This document shows, piece by piece, positions 1 to 8,133 of a stretch of 64,000 nt of DNA. This DNA comes from Streptosporangium amethystogenes (GTDB taxonomy: Bacteria > Actinomycetota > Actinomycetes > Streptosporangiales > Streptosporangiaceae). Every line of letters begins with the position of its first letter. Positions within the stretch are counted from its first letter, which is position 1. Both the position numbers and the translations under genes were made by a program. The DNA is taken from assembly GCF_000721075.1 (NCBI RefSeq), contig NZ_JOEQ01000001.1, positions 186,001 to 250,000 on the forward strand, read 5' to 3'. The notes below the pieces were generated by a model. That model was not told the DNA's origin, did not search any database, and saw nothing but the letters and a program-made list of their open reading frames with translations.

Positions 1-3000
1 CAGCACCCCGATCGCGAAGACGTAGGAGACGACGTCCAGGACGAGGATGCCCTCCAGGCCGACCACCGCCATCAGGCCGACCGCGAGCAGCGGGACGACC
101 AGTTGCGCGGTGCCGGTGACCATCTGGACCACCCCGTTGGCGTGGCCGAGGAAGCGCTTGGGGACCAGTTGCGGTACCGCCGAGTTGTACGCGAGACGCT
201 GGAAGGTCAGCGCCACGGACAGCAGCACCAGAAGCGGGTAGATGTGCCAGACCTGGAGGTTGCCGGTCCACAGCAGGACGCCGAGGGCCAGCTGGGTGCC
301 GAACGCGCCGATGTCTCCGGCGAGCATGACCCGTCGCCGGTCGTAACGGTCGACGAGAGCACCGGCGAGGGGGGAGACCAGCATGCCCGGGACCAGTGCG
401 AGGACTGAGAACAGGGCGAACCTGGCGAGCGAGCCGGTGGTGATGTAGATCCACAGCGGTACGGCGAACTCGGTCAGCGACGACCCGACGATCGAGACGA
501 GCTGTCCCGCGGCCACGGTGGCGAACCGCCTCATGCTCGGCTGGGGGCCGGGCCTCGCCGGGGATGCCAGCCCGGTCGCCGGTGGCGAACCCCCCGTGCC
601 GGGAGCGGCGAGATCGGGCACTGCCGGGGTCCGCCCAGTCCGGACGACGGCTCCGGTGGGTACGGTCCGCTCACCGGGGTCCTGACCGGTTCCGGCCTCC
701 GCGACTTTTACCGGCGCGGCCGGAGGCGTGACGGCTCGGGTGAGGGCCGGATCGGCGAAGGCGGCCCGGGCCGATGTGTCCTGAACGGAGATGCCCCGCG
801 CAGAGGCGTCCTGGATGGAGACGCCGTCGAGCCACCAGGTGGACCTGTCGGTGCGGCCCAGCTTCGCCGTGTCGCCGGAGGCGATGGCCCGGTGAGTGCC
901 GGTGACGATGGCCGCGAGCTCCTCTGCCCGATATTTCAGGAAAAAGTGTCCGGCCTCGTCGAGGACGACCACGGCCGTGGAGCCGGTCAGCAGGTGCCAC
1001 TCGCGGTAGCGCTCCTGGTAGAACTCGGTGGCCGGGTCGCGGTCGCCCGCCACGGAGATGATCGGCGCCCTAAGCGGTTCGACGCCGTCGGTGAAGAGGC
1101 GGGTGAAGTAGCGCTCCGCCTCCCTGGTGCCCTTGCGGCGGTTGTCGATCATCAGCTTGAGCTGGTCGCGTTCCAGGTCCTCCACGTCGAGACCGGCGGC
1201 CTGCAGGGCGTTGGCCCAGACCTGGTCGCTGCGGAGGCGGTCGGTCAGGTTCGACAACCGGGCCAGCAACGAGTTGGGGCGCGCGAAGGGGAAGATGCCG
1301 CCGAGATAGATCGCCTCGACCTGGCGGCCCGCCGCCTCCAGGTGGCGGGCGATCTCCACGGTCAGCATGACGCCGAGCCCGCAGTGCCCGTACAGCGCGA
1401 GCGGCCCCCGGACGTCCCTGAGAATCTCCGCCACGCAGCCCCGCGCGACCTCCTCCACCGGCCGGGTCTCCTCGATCAGCCCCATCTCCTGGCCGGGGAC
1501 CGCGACCGCATGCAGTGCCCAGCTCGCCGGCAGCGCGTCGGCCAGCGGCTGGTAGATGGCCGCGCTGCCACCGCCGTACGGCACGCAGACCAGGGTCGAG
1601 GTGGCCGCGCGGGCCGGGGTGAGCCGGTGCAGGAGCATACGCGGGCCGTCGTCGGCCGTCTCGACGAGCCGGGCGAGCTCGCGGACCGTCCGGTTCTTGA
1701 ACAGGTCCAGGATGGTGACCTGGCGCCCGCCTTCCGGGATGGCCTTTCTGAGGCGGGCGACCACCTGCGCGGCGAGCAGCGAGTGTCCGCCCAGGTCGAA
1801 GAAGTCGTCCAGCACGCCGACCTGGACGAGTCCCAGCACCTTCGCCCATACCGCTGCGATCGCCTCTTCGAGCGGCGTTCCCGGCGGGACGAACCCGGCC
1901 TCCTGGTCGGGTCGTGCCTCGTCGGGTTCCGGCAGCCTTGCCCGGTCGACCTTGCCGTGCGCCTTCAGCGGCAGCTCGTCCAACCAGACGAACCGACCGG
2001 GGATCATGTACTCGGGGAGCCGCTCGCCGAGCCTGGCCCGCAGCTCGCTGACGCTGCTCCGGTCACCGGCGGTCTCCGCGACGACGTACCCGACCAGCCG
2101 GTCGGCGCGTAGTTCGACGACGGCGTGGGCGATCCCCGGCTGGCCGGCGAGTACCGACTCGATCTCCGGCAGCTCCACCCGATAGCCCCTGACCTTGACC
2201 TGCAGGTCGCGGCGGCCGAGGAAGCACAGATCACCTGAGGGCAGCCAGCGGCCCAGATCGCCGGTCCGGTACATCCGGGCGCCGGATTCGCCGTACGGGT
2301 CGGGCAGGAACCTGTCGGCCGTCAGCCCGGGGCGGCCGAGGTATCCGCGGGCGAGCCGGTCACCGCCGAGGTGGATCTCGCCGGTCATGCCCGGCGGGAC
2401 CGGCCGCAGGTGCTCGTCCAGCACGTAGACCCGGGCGCCGGGCAGCGGCCTGCCGATCGGCAGGTTCAGCGCCCGCTCCTCCTCGCCGGTGACGGCGTGG
2501 GTGGAGATGCCGACCGTGGCCTCGGTGGGGCCGTAGTGGTTGACCACCGTGGTGTGCGCGGCCAGCTCGCGGGCCCAGCTCCACCCGGAGGCCTCGCCAC
2601 CGAGGATGAGGAGCCTGCGCGGGAGCAGCTCGGCGGGGTCGTCCACCGCGGCGAGCAGCGAGGCGAGGTGGGAGGGGGTCATCTTCAGGTAGTCGGTGCG
2701 GCTCAGCTGCCCGGCGAGCTCCTCGGCCGGGGCCTGCGGGTCGGCCAGGTGCAGCTCACCACCGGTCATGATCGACAGGTAGAGGATCGTCACCCCGAAG
2801 TCGAAGGAGAGCGACTGCAGCAGCGTGTGGACCGAGGCGGGCTCGACCTCGAAGCGCTCCCTGACCCCGGTGAGGTAGTTGAGCACCTGCCGGTGCTGCA
2901 CCCCGACGCCCTTCGGCCGCCCGGTGGTCCCCGAGGTGTAGATCACGTACGCCAGATGGTCCGGCGAGACTTCCGGAGGCTCGAACCCGGTCTCGTCCAG

Positions 3001-4851
3001 CGCCTCGGAGTCCAGGCGGATCACCGGCGCCTCGGGGAGATCGGGGACCAGGTCGCACAGGGCGGAGGCGGTGAGGACGGCGACGACCCCGGCGTCGGCG
3101 AGCATGTACGCCAGGCGGTCGCGGGGCTGCTTGGGGTCGAGGGGCAGGTACGCGCCACCGGCCTTCAGCACACCGATGACCGCCGCCGCGAGGTCCGTGG
3201 ACTGCTCCAGGAGGACACCGACCCTGCTGTCCGGACCCACGCCATGACGGTTCCTCAGCAGGGCGGCGATCCGAGTGGAGCGCTCGTCGAGCTCGGCGTA
3301 GGTCAGCGAACCGCCGCGAGCCGCAAACGCCGCAGACGCCGCGCCCGAGGCCGGCGAGCCGGCGTGGACCACCGCCGTCGCGCCGGGGGTCAGTGCGGCC
3401 TGCGCGGTGAGGAGGTCGTGGAGCAGGTCATGGCCGGACGGCCGGAGCGCGGGTCCGGCCCCGAAGCCCAGGACCCGGTCCCGCTCGTCATCGCCGAGCA
3501 GCGAGAGCTCGCCCACCCGCGCACCGGGATCCGCCACGATCGAGCGCAGCAGCGTCTCGAACCGCGCCGCCAGCAGCTCCACGGTCTCGGGGTCGAACAG
3601 TGCGGTGCTGTAGGAGAGGTGACCGACCAGCCCGTCCGGGCTCTCGAACAGGTAGAGGCCGAGGTCGAACCGGGTCGTCCTGGCCGGGAGGGTGAGGTAG
3701 GAGACGCGCCCGTCCTCCTGGCCCGCCTTGAAGTTCTGCAGCGCGAACGTGACCTGCGCGAGCGGCGAGCGGCTGACGTCGCGGACCACGTTCAGCTCGC
3801 CGACCAGCTGGTCGAACGGGAGCTCCTGGTGCGCGAAGGCGTCCAGCGCGCTCTCCCGGGTACGGGCCAGGAAGGTGGTGAACGGCGGGTCGTCCGCCAG
3901 GTCGGCGCGGAGGACCAGGGTGTTGACGAACATGCCGACGACACCGTCCAGCTCGGGCAGCCCGCGTCCGGCGACCGGGGAGCCGACGGCGAAGTCCGCC
4001 TGCCCCGAGTAGCGGGCCAGCAGCACCTGGAAGGCGGCCAGCAACGTCATGTACGGCGTGGCACCGGACGCGGCGCCCAGCTCGGCCAGCCGCCGGGTGA
4101 GGTCGGCGTCCACCCGGACGTCGAGCGCGGCGCCCTCGTGACGCTGCTCGGCGGGGCGCGGCCGGTCGGTGGGCAGTTCGAGGGCGGGCAGCCCGGCGAG
4201 CCGGTCGCGCCAGTGACCGAGCTCGCGGCGGTGGTCCCGGCCCCGCTGCCAGCGGGCGTAGTCGCCGTAGCCGACCGGTGCGGGCGGCGGGGTCTCACCG
4301 TCGTGCAGGGCGAGCAGCTCGCGGATGAGCAGGTCGCTTGACCAGCCGTCGATGACCGTGTGGTGGGCGGCGAGCAGGAGCACGTGGTCGTCGGGCGCCA
4401 GGAGGACCAGCGTCGCGCGAAAGAGCGGGCCGCGCTCCAGGTCGAACGGGACGGCGAGCTCGGCGTCGAGCAGCTCGATCGCGGCGTCCACGTCGGCCGC
4501 CTCGGTGACCCGCAGCTCGGCGGGTCCCGGCTCGTCGACGACGAGCTCGGGGGTGCCGTCCTCGGTGGTGAGGAACCGCATCCGCAGGGCCTCGTGGCGC
4601 GCGACGATCTCGTCCAGCGCCCGGCGCAGCGCGCCGGCGTCCAGCTTCCCGCGCAGGCGCACCGCGACGGGGACCGTGTAGGTGGTGGTGCCGGGGCGGT
4701 ACTGCTCCAGGAACCACAGGCGCTCCTGCGCGTGGGACAGGGGCGGGACGGTTCCCTGAGCACGGGCGACGACGGCCCGCGACTCCCCCCGGTTCCGGAG
4801 TCTTCTCGCGAGCAGTGCCTTCTTCGCGTCCGACAGCGTTGTCTCGCTCAA
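1..4851 (-). CDS. NRPS module (C-A-T-TE) fused to an MFS exporter, 3' end outside window
   Basis: The frame is open from a TTG at 4851 to the left edge (1617 codons seen). Order: condensation domain with intact HHTVIDG (about residues 150-160); adenylation domain with YTSGTTGRPKG at 638-648; carrier site GGHSLL with Ser1024; type-II-like thioesterase with GHCGLG (Cys1157), GDRD (Asp1272) and GHFF (His1302); an Ala/Pro/Thr-rich linker; then from Met1440 a hydrophobic MFS start with the loop DRYDRRR. I read the nine-residue specificity code as D-F-T-K-I-G-H-V-G, close to the Asp code DLTKVGHIG, so Asp or a derivative is the likely substrate. No stop occurs between TE and MFS, so one polypeptide would release and export the product. 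It is the last gene of the leftward operon and overlaps the E2 stop by 4 bases. Cysteine in place of the TE serine is the oddity. The C-terminal half of the transporter is not visible. Confidence 0.93.
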   Translation of the reverse strand, partial: MSETTLSDAKKALLARRLRNRGESRAVVARAQGTVPPLSHAQERLWFLEQYRPGTTTYTVPVAVRLRGKLDAGALRRALDEIVARHEALRMRFLTTEDGTPELVVDEPGPAELRVTEAADVDAAIELLDAELAVPFDLERGPLFRATLVLLAPDDHVLLLAAHHTVIDGWSSDLLIRELLALHDGETPPPAPVGYGDYARWQRGRDHRRELGHWRDRLAGLPALELPTDRPRPAEQRHEGAALDVRVDADLTRRLAELGAASGATPYMTLLAAFQVLLARYSGQADFAVGSPVAGRGLPELDGVVGMFVNTLVLRADLADDPPFTTFLARTRESALDAFAHQELPFDQLVGELNVVRDVSRSPLAQVTFALQNFKAGQEDGRVSYLTLPARTTRFDLGLYLFESPDGLVGHLSYSTALFDPETVELLAARFETLLRSIVADPGARVGELSLLGDDERDRVLGFGAGPALRPSGHDLLHDLLTAQAALTPGATAVVHAGSPASGAASAAFAARGGSLTYAELDERSTRIAALLRNRHGVGPDSRVGVLLEQSTDLAAAVIGVLKAGGAYLPLDPKQPRDRLAYMLADAGVVAVLTASALCDLVPDLPEAPVIRLDSEALDETGFEPPEVSPDHLAYVIYTSGTTGRPKGVGVQHRQVLNYLTGVRERFEVEPASVHTLLQSLSFDFGVTILYLSIMTGGELHLADPQAPAEELAGQLSRTDYLKMTPSHLASLLAAVDDPAELLPRRLLILGGEASGWSWARELAAHTTVVNHYGPTEATVGISTHAVTGEEERALNLPIGRPLPGARVYVLDEHLRPVPPGMTGEIHLGGDRLARGYLGRPGLTADRFLPDPYGESGARMYRTGDLGRWLPSGDLCFLGRRDLQVKVRGYRVELPEIESVLAGQPGIAHAVVELRADRLVGYVVAETAGDRSSVSELRARLGERLPEYMIPGRFVWLDELPLKAHGKVDRARLPEPDEARPDQEAGFVPPGTPLEEAIAAVWAKVLGLVQVGVLDDFFDLGGHSLLAAQVVARLRKAIPEGGRQVTILDLFKNRTVRELARLVETADDGPRMLLHRLTPARAATSTLVCVPYGGGSAAIYQPLADALPASWALHAVAVPGQEMGLIEETRPVEEVARGCVAEILRDVRGPLALYGHCGLGVMLTVEIARHLEAAGRQVEAIYLGGIFPFARPNSLLARLSNLTDRLRSDQVWANALQAAGLDVEDLERDQLKLMIDNRRKGTREAERYFTRLFTDGVEPLRAPIISVAGDRDPATEFYQERYREWHLLTGSTAVVVLDEAGHFFLKYRAEELAAIVTGTHRAIASGDTAKLGRTDRSTWWLDGVSIQDASARGISVQDTSARAAFADPALTRAVTPPAAPVKVAEAGTGQDPGERTVPTGAVVRTGRTPAVPDLAAPGTGGSPPATGLASPARPGPQPSMRRFATVAAGQLVSIVGSSLTEFAVPLWIYITTGSLARFALFSVLALVPGMLVSPLAGALVDRYDRRRVMLAGDIGAFGTQLALGVLLWTGNLQVWHIYPLLVLLSVALTFQRLAYNSAVPQLVPKRFLGHANGVVQMVTGTAQLVVPLLAVGLMAVVGLEGILVLDVVSYVFAIGVL

Positions 4852-6020
4852 GCCCGCAGCTCCGTTCTGAGGGCCGCGAGGAAGAGCGCGGCGTCCCGGC
4901 CGTTGATCAGTCGATGGTCGTAGGCGAGGCCGATGTTGGCGACGGTTCGCACGGTCACCGTGCCGTCCTCGGCGAGTACCGGCTCGGACTGCGGCGAGGT
5001 GATCGCCAGGGCGCAGACGGTGCCGGGGAAGATGAGCGGGATCGCGAGGACGACGTCGGCGTCGGTGTGCAGGGTGACGGCGATGTTGGCGCCGGTGAGG
5101 TCCTTCTCCCGGAAGTCCCCCTCGGCCGCGGCGAGCCGGTAGCGCATGAGCGCCTCGGCGATCTCCCTGAGCGACCCGGTGTCGCGGACGACCGGCACGT
5201 ACAGGCCCTCGCCCAGGTCGAACGTGACGCCGACGCGCGGGGCGTCGGCCAGCCGTGCCTCGTCCCCGTCGACCGAGGCGAAGAAGAGCGGGAAGGCGGG
5301 GTGCAGCGCCGCCACGGCCTGTACGAACAGCTCCGCCAGGCCGACCGGCCTGCGGACCTGTCTGCTCAGCTCCTTCGTCCGCGCCAGCAGCGGGCCCACC
5401 TCGAACCTCACCACCGTGTACGCGGCGGGGATCGCGGCGTGCGAGACGGTGACGGCGCGCGCGACGGCGCGCTGCACCCGCGACAGGCGTTGGGTGGTGC
5501 CCGCCTGTCGCCCGTCGGCCTTGTCCGGGTCCGTACCGGGTCCCGGCGCGTCCACCCGCGCGGTGCCGGTCGTCTCCCCGGAGCGGCGGGCGGCCAGGGC
5601 CACCACGTCGGCCCGGCGGATGACGGCCAGACCCAGGGACGCGACGTCGGAGTCGGAGATCCCGAGCTCCTCCATGGCGGCGCGGGCGGGATCGGTGACG
5701 ACCGGCTGGAGAGCCGGCGCGCTCCCCCGTCCCGCCATGTCCGCACCTGCCACCGGCTCGGAACCGGGACGTTCCAGGACGGGGACGGCCTCGGCGGTGA
5801 CGCGGGCGAGGAGCGCGCCGGGAGCGATCCAGCTGTTGAGGGCGGCGGCGTGGTACAGGTGGCCGGACTCCCCCGCCTCCAGTTCGTCGGCGGCCTTGGA
5901 GGTCTCCAGCACGGCGACCGCCTCCCCCGCGACGACGGGTCCGCCGTCCTCGACGAGCCACTCGACGATCAGGTACTCGGTGTCGTTGTTGTTGAGCTTG
6001 GGGACGCGGATGTCAGCCAC
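4848..6020 (-). CDS. 2-oxoacid dehydrogenase E2-like lipoyl acyltransferase
   Basis: 390 residues. An N-terminal lipoyl domain (about 1-80) has the lipoyl-lysine site ETSKA (Lys42). A peripheral-subunit-binding segment (about 105-145) and a C-terminal catalytic acyltransferase domain (about 170-390) follow. The catalytic histidine lies in DHRLING (His369), but the usual Asp of HxxxDG is Asn373. The GTG at 6020 is chosen because GGGAGG sits six bases upstream and translation then begins directly at the lipoyl domain; it overlaps the E1-beta stop by 8 bases. In normal complexes E2 carries the acyl group from E1 to CoA. Here, within an NRPS operon and near a free carrier protein, transfer to a phosphopantetheine arm is the likely role. 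No E3 is encoded in the window. Confidence 0.9.
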   Translation of the reverse strand: MADIRVPKLNNNDTEYLIVEWLVEDGGPVVAGEAVAVLETSKAADELEAGESGHLYHAAALNSWIAPGALLARVTAEAVPVLERPGSEPVAGADMAGRGSAPALQPVVTDPARAAMEELGISDSDVASLGLAVIRRADVVALAARRSGETTGTARVDAPGPGTDPDKADGRQAGTTQRLSRVQRAVARAVTVSHAAIPAAYTVVRFEVGPLLARTKELSRQVRRPVGLAELFVQAVAALHPAFPLFFASVDGDEARLADAPRVGVTFDLGEGLYVPVVRDTGSLREIAEALMRYRLAAAEGDFREKDLTGANIAVTLHTDADVVLAIPLIFPGTVCALAITSPQSEPVLAEDGTVTVRTVANIGLAYDHRLINGRDAALFLAALRTELRA

Positions 6021-6996
6021 GCAGGGCCTCCCGTACGGCACGGTGGATCGTGGACTCCCCGACCAGGACCTCGTTCTCCAGGTGCGCGGCGGTGGGGATC
6101 ACGGCGGCCCGCGAGTGGACGAGGCGGACGGGACCGCGCAGGCGCTCCCAGACGCGGGCGTGCAGCAGGTGGGCCACCTCGCTGCCCCAGGTCCCCCCGG
6201 CGGTGCTCTCCTCCGCGACCACGACGACGTCCGCGAGGTGCGGCAGGAGCGCGTCGGCGTCCAGCGGATAGAGGCGGGAGGGCACCAGCAGCCGGGTGCA
6301 GATCTCCTGCTCCACCAGCAGGGAGCGCATCGCGGCCAGCACCCGGTGGGCCATCCCGCCGGGGGCGATGACCACGCAGTCGGGGCGCTCCGCGGAGTCG
6401 CGGATGTCCACCACGGCCAGGTCTCCGTCGCGGCGCAGGAGGAACAGCGGATCCACCTGGCCCATCGGCCGGGTGTAGAGGATCTTGTCCTCGAAGAACA
6501 CGCACGGCTCGCCTCGTTCCAGCATCGCCGCGAGCACCGCGCGGTTGTCGTGGAAGGGGGACATCTCGTACAGCGACAGCCCCGGCATGCCGACGAAGTG
6601 CTTCTGCAGGCTCTGGCTGTGCGTGGGGCCGTAGCCCCGGCCGCCGCCGGTCGGGCAGCGCACCACCATCCGCAGCGGCAGCCGCCCGCCGTACATCGAC
6701 ACCGACTTGGCGGCGAAGTTGCAGAGCTGGTCGAAGGCGAGCGACACGAAGTCGCCGAACATGATCTCGGCCACGGCCGTGTTGCCGGTCAGCGCCAGGC
6801 CCGCCGCGACGCCGGTCAGCGCGCCCTCGCTGATCGGAGTGCCGATCACGCGTCCGGGAAAGCGGCTGGACAGGCCCTTGGTGACCTTGAAGGCGCCTCC
6901 GTATGGATCGAGGATGTCCTCGCCGAGGACGTAGGCGGTGGGGTCGTCGTCCAGCAGCCCGTGCAGTGCCGCGTTGAGGTTCTCCGCTACGCGCAC
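6013..6996 (-). CDS. 2-oxoacid dehydrogenase E1 component, beta subunit
   Basis: 327 residues, the usual size for an E1-beta of the pyruvate/acetoin/branched-chain type. It has the transketolase pyrimidine-binding half (GTPISEGALTGVAAGLAL, about residues 52-69; FGDFVSLAFDQL, about 81-92) and the C-terminal transketolase domain (from about residue 195). The GTG start at 6996 has GGGAGG upstream and overlaps the E1-alpha stop by 10 bases. With E1-alpha it should form the ThDP-dependent decarboxylase that passes an acyl unit to lipoyl-E2. The 2-oxo acid substrate cannot be read from the sequence. Clustering with NRPS genes argues for a dedicated precursor-supply role rather than central metabolism. 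Confidence 0.92.
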   Translation of the reverse strand: MRVAENLNAALHGLLDDDPTAYVLGEDILDPYGGAFKVTKGLSSRFPGRVIGTPISEGALTGVAAGLALTGNTAVAEIMFGDFVSLAFDQLCNFAAKSVSMYGGRLPLRMVVRCPTGGGRGYGPTHSQSLQKHFVGMPGLSLYEMSPFHDNRAVLAAMLERGEPCVFFEDKILYTRPMGQVDPLFLLRRDGDLAVVDIRDSAERPDCVVIAPGGMAHRVLAAMRSLLVEQEICTRLLVPSRLYPLDADALLPHLADVVVVAEESTAGGTWGSEVAHLLHARVWERLRGPVRLVHSRAAVIPTAAHLENEVLVGESTIHRAVREALRG

Positions 6997-7910
6997 GGTG
7001 CCTCCCAGCGGGAGAGCGGGCGCGCCGCGACCTCGTCGGCGACGGCCTGGACCTCTGCCCTGACCGCGTCGTCGATCCGGTGGAACTGCCCGGGATGGTG
7101 GTGGGCGTAGCGGCCGTACCAGTCGTTGTCCCTGGCGACCCGTACCGCGTCGGCCGGGCGCGCGTCGTCGCCCTTGCTGTGCGGCCCGAGGCGGTGGGTG
7201 ACGAACTCGACCACCAGCGGCCCCGCCTCGCGCACCCGCGCCACCTCCTCCTCCAGCGCGAGGCGGATCTCGTTGACGTCCGTGGAGACGACCAGCAGGT
7301 GCGGGATGCCGAAGGCCGCCGCCCGGCCGGCCACCGTGCCCGCCATCTGCGACGCGGTCGGGGTGGACTGGGCGACACCGTTGTTCTCCACCACGACGAG
7401 CAGCGGGAGCCGCCAGAGCGCGGCGAGGTTCAGCGCCTCGTAGACCGCTCCCTCGCCCCAGGTGCCGTCGCCGATGTGGACGCAGGCCAGGGCCCCTGGC
7501 TCGGCGCGCTTGAGATGGAGCGCGACACCGGCGGCGACCGGCATGCTCTCGCCCTGCACCCCGGTGGACAGGTAGCGGTCGCGGTGGATGTGCTGGCTGC
7601 CGCCGACACCTCCGCAGACCGCGCCCTGCCTGCCCATGATCTCGGCGAGCAGGCCGTGCGGGTCGCGGAACCTGGCCAGGTAGTGGCCGTGGCCCCGGTG
7701 GTTGCTGAAGACGTGGTCGGCCGGGCCGAGCAGGGGGCGGAGCGCGACCGGAACGTACTCCTGGCCGAGGCAGGTGTGGGTGGTGCCGTTGAGCTCTCCC
7801 CTGCCGTACAGCTCCAGGAGCTTGAGCTCGAAGTGCCTGACCAGCAGCAGGAGCTCCAGGTCGTCGTCGGCGAGGCGGGAGAGACGGAGCCCGTCGAGGG
7901 TCTCAGTCAT
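6987..7910 (-). CDS. 2-oxoacid dehydrogenase E1 component, alpha subunit
   Basis: 307 residues. The ThDP/Mg motif is complete: GDG at 147-149 and the paired Asn at 176-177 in VVVENN. The active-site loop HRGHGHYLAR (71-80) and GSQHIH (104-109) are typical of PF00676 E1-alpha subunits of acetoin, pyruvate and branched-chain dehydrogenases. The ATG at 7910 overlaps the carrier-protein stop (ATGACTGA), so the two are translationally coupled. The protein should decarboxylate a 2-oxo acid on ThDP together with E1-beta. It lies inside the NRPS operon and no E3 is adjacent, so a dihydrolipoyl dehydrogenase from primary metabolism would have to serve if the chemistry is oxidative. Confidence 0.92.
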   Translation of the reverse strand: MTETLDGLRLSRLADDDLELLLLVRHFELKLLELYGRGELNGTTHTCLGQEYVPVALRPLLGPADHVFSNHRGHGHYLARFRDPHGLLAEIMGRQGAVCGGVGGSQHIHRDRYLSTGVQGESMPVAAGVALHLKRAEPGALACVHIGDGTWGEGAVYEALNLAALWRLPLLVVVENNGVAQSTPTASQMAGTVAGRAAAFGIPHLLVVSTDVNEIRLALEEEVARVREAGPLVVEFVTHRLGPHSKGDDARPADAVRVARDNDWYGRYAHHHPGQFHRIDDAVRAEVQAVADEVAARPLSRWEAPCA

Positions 7911-8133
7911 CGCCGAGGGAGCTCACGATCCCGGCGATCGTCGGGTTGTCGAAGAAGTCGTCCAGGGAGACCTCGACGTCCAGGCGCTTGCGCATCCGGG
8001 CGATGATCTGGGTGATGGTCAGCGAATGACCGCCCAGGTCGAAGATGTCGTCGTCGTCCTCGATCGGCGAGATGCCCAGGACCTCCTCCCAGATCTCGCG
8101 TACCTGGTCGGTCAGCGTGGTGACGGAACCCAT
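7903..8133 (-). CDS. Free-standing peptidyl/acyl carrier protein
   Basis: 76 residues, one carrier domain. The phosphopantetheine site is DLGGHSLT with Ser37, in the NRPS-type (PCP) form, and the following helix FFDNPTIAGI is typical. The ATG at 8133 has GGAG five bases upstream and lies inside the end of the condensation gene (22-base overlap); its stop overlaps the E1-alpha start. This placement, between a stand-alone C protein and the E1/E2 genes, makes it the best candidate to receive an acyl unit from the lipoyl-E2 or from the ANL ligase and to present it to a condensation domain. Confidence 0.93.
   Translation of the reverse strand: MGSVTTLTDQVREIWEEVLGISPIEDDDDIFDLGGHSLTITQIIARMRKRLDVEVSLDDFFDNPTIAGIVSSLGDD

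Noticed and set aside
2371..4341. Long plus-strand frame opposite the leftward NRPS
   Set aside because: It is the antisense frame of a GC-rich coding region, rich in Arg/Gly/Ala/Gln with no domain; the minus strand encodes clear C and A domains.
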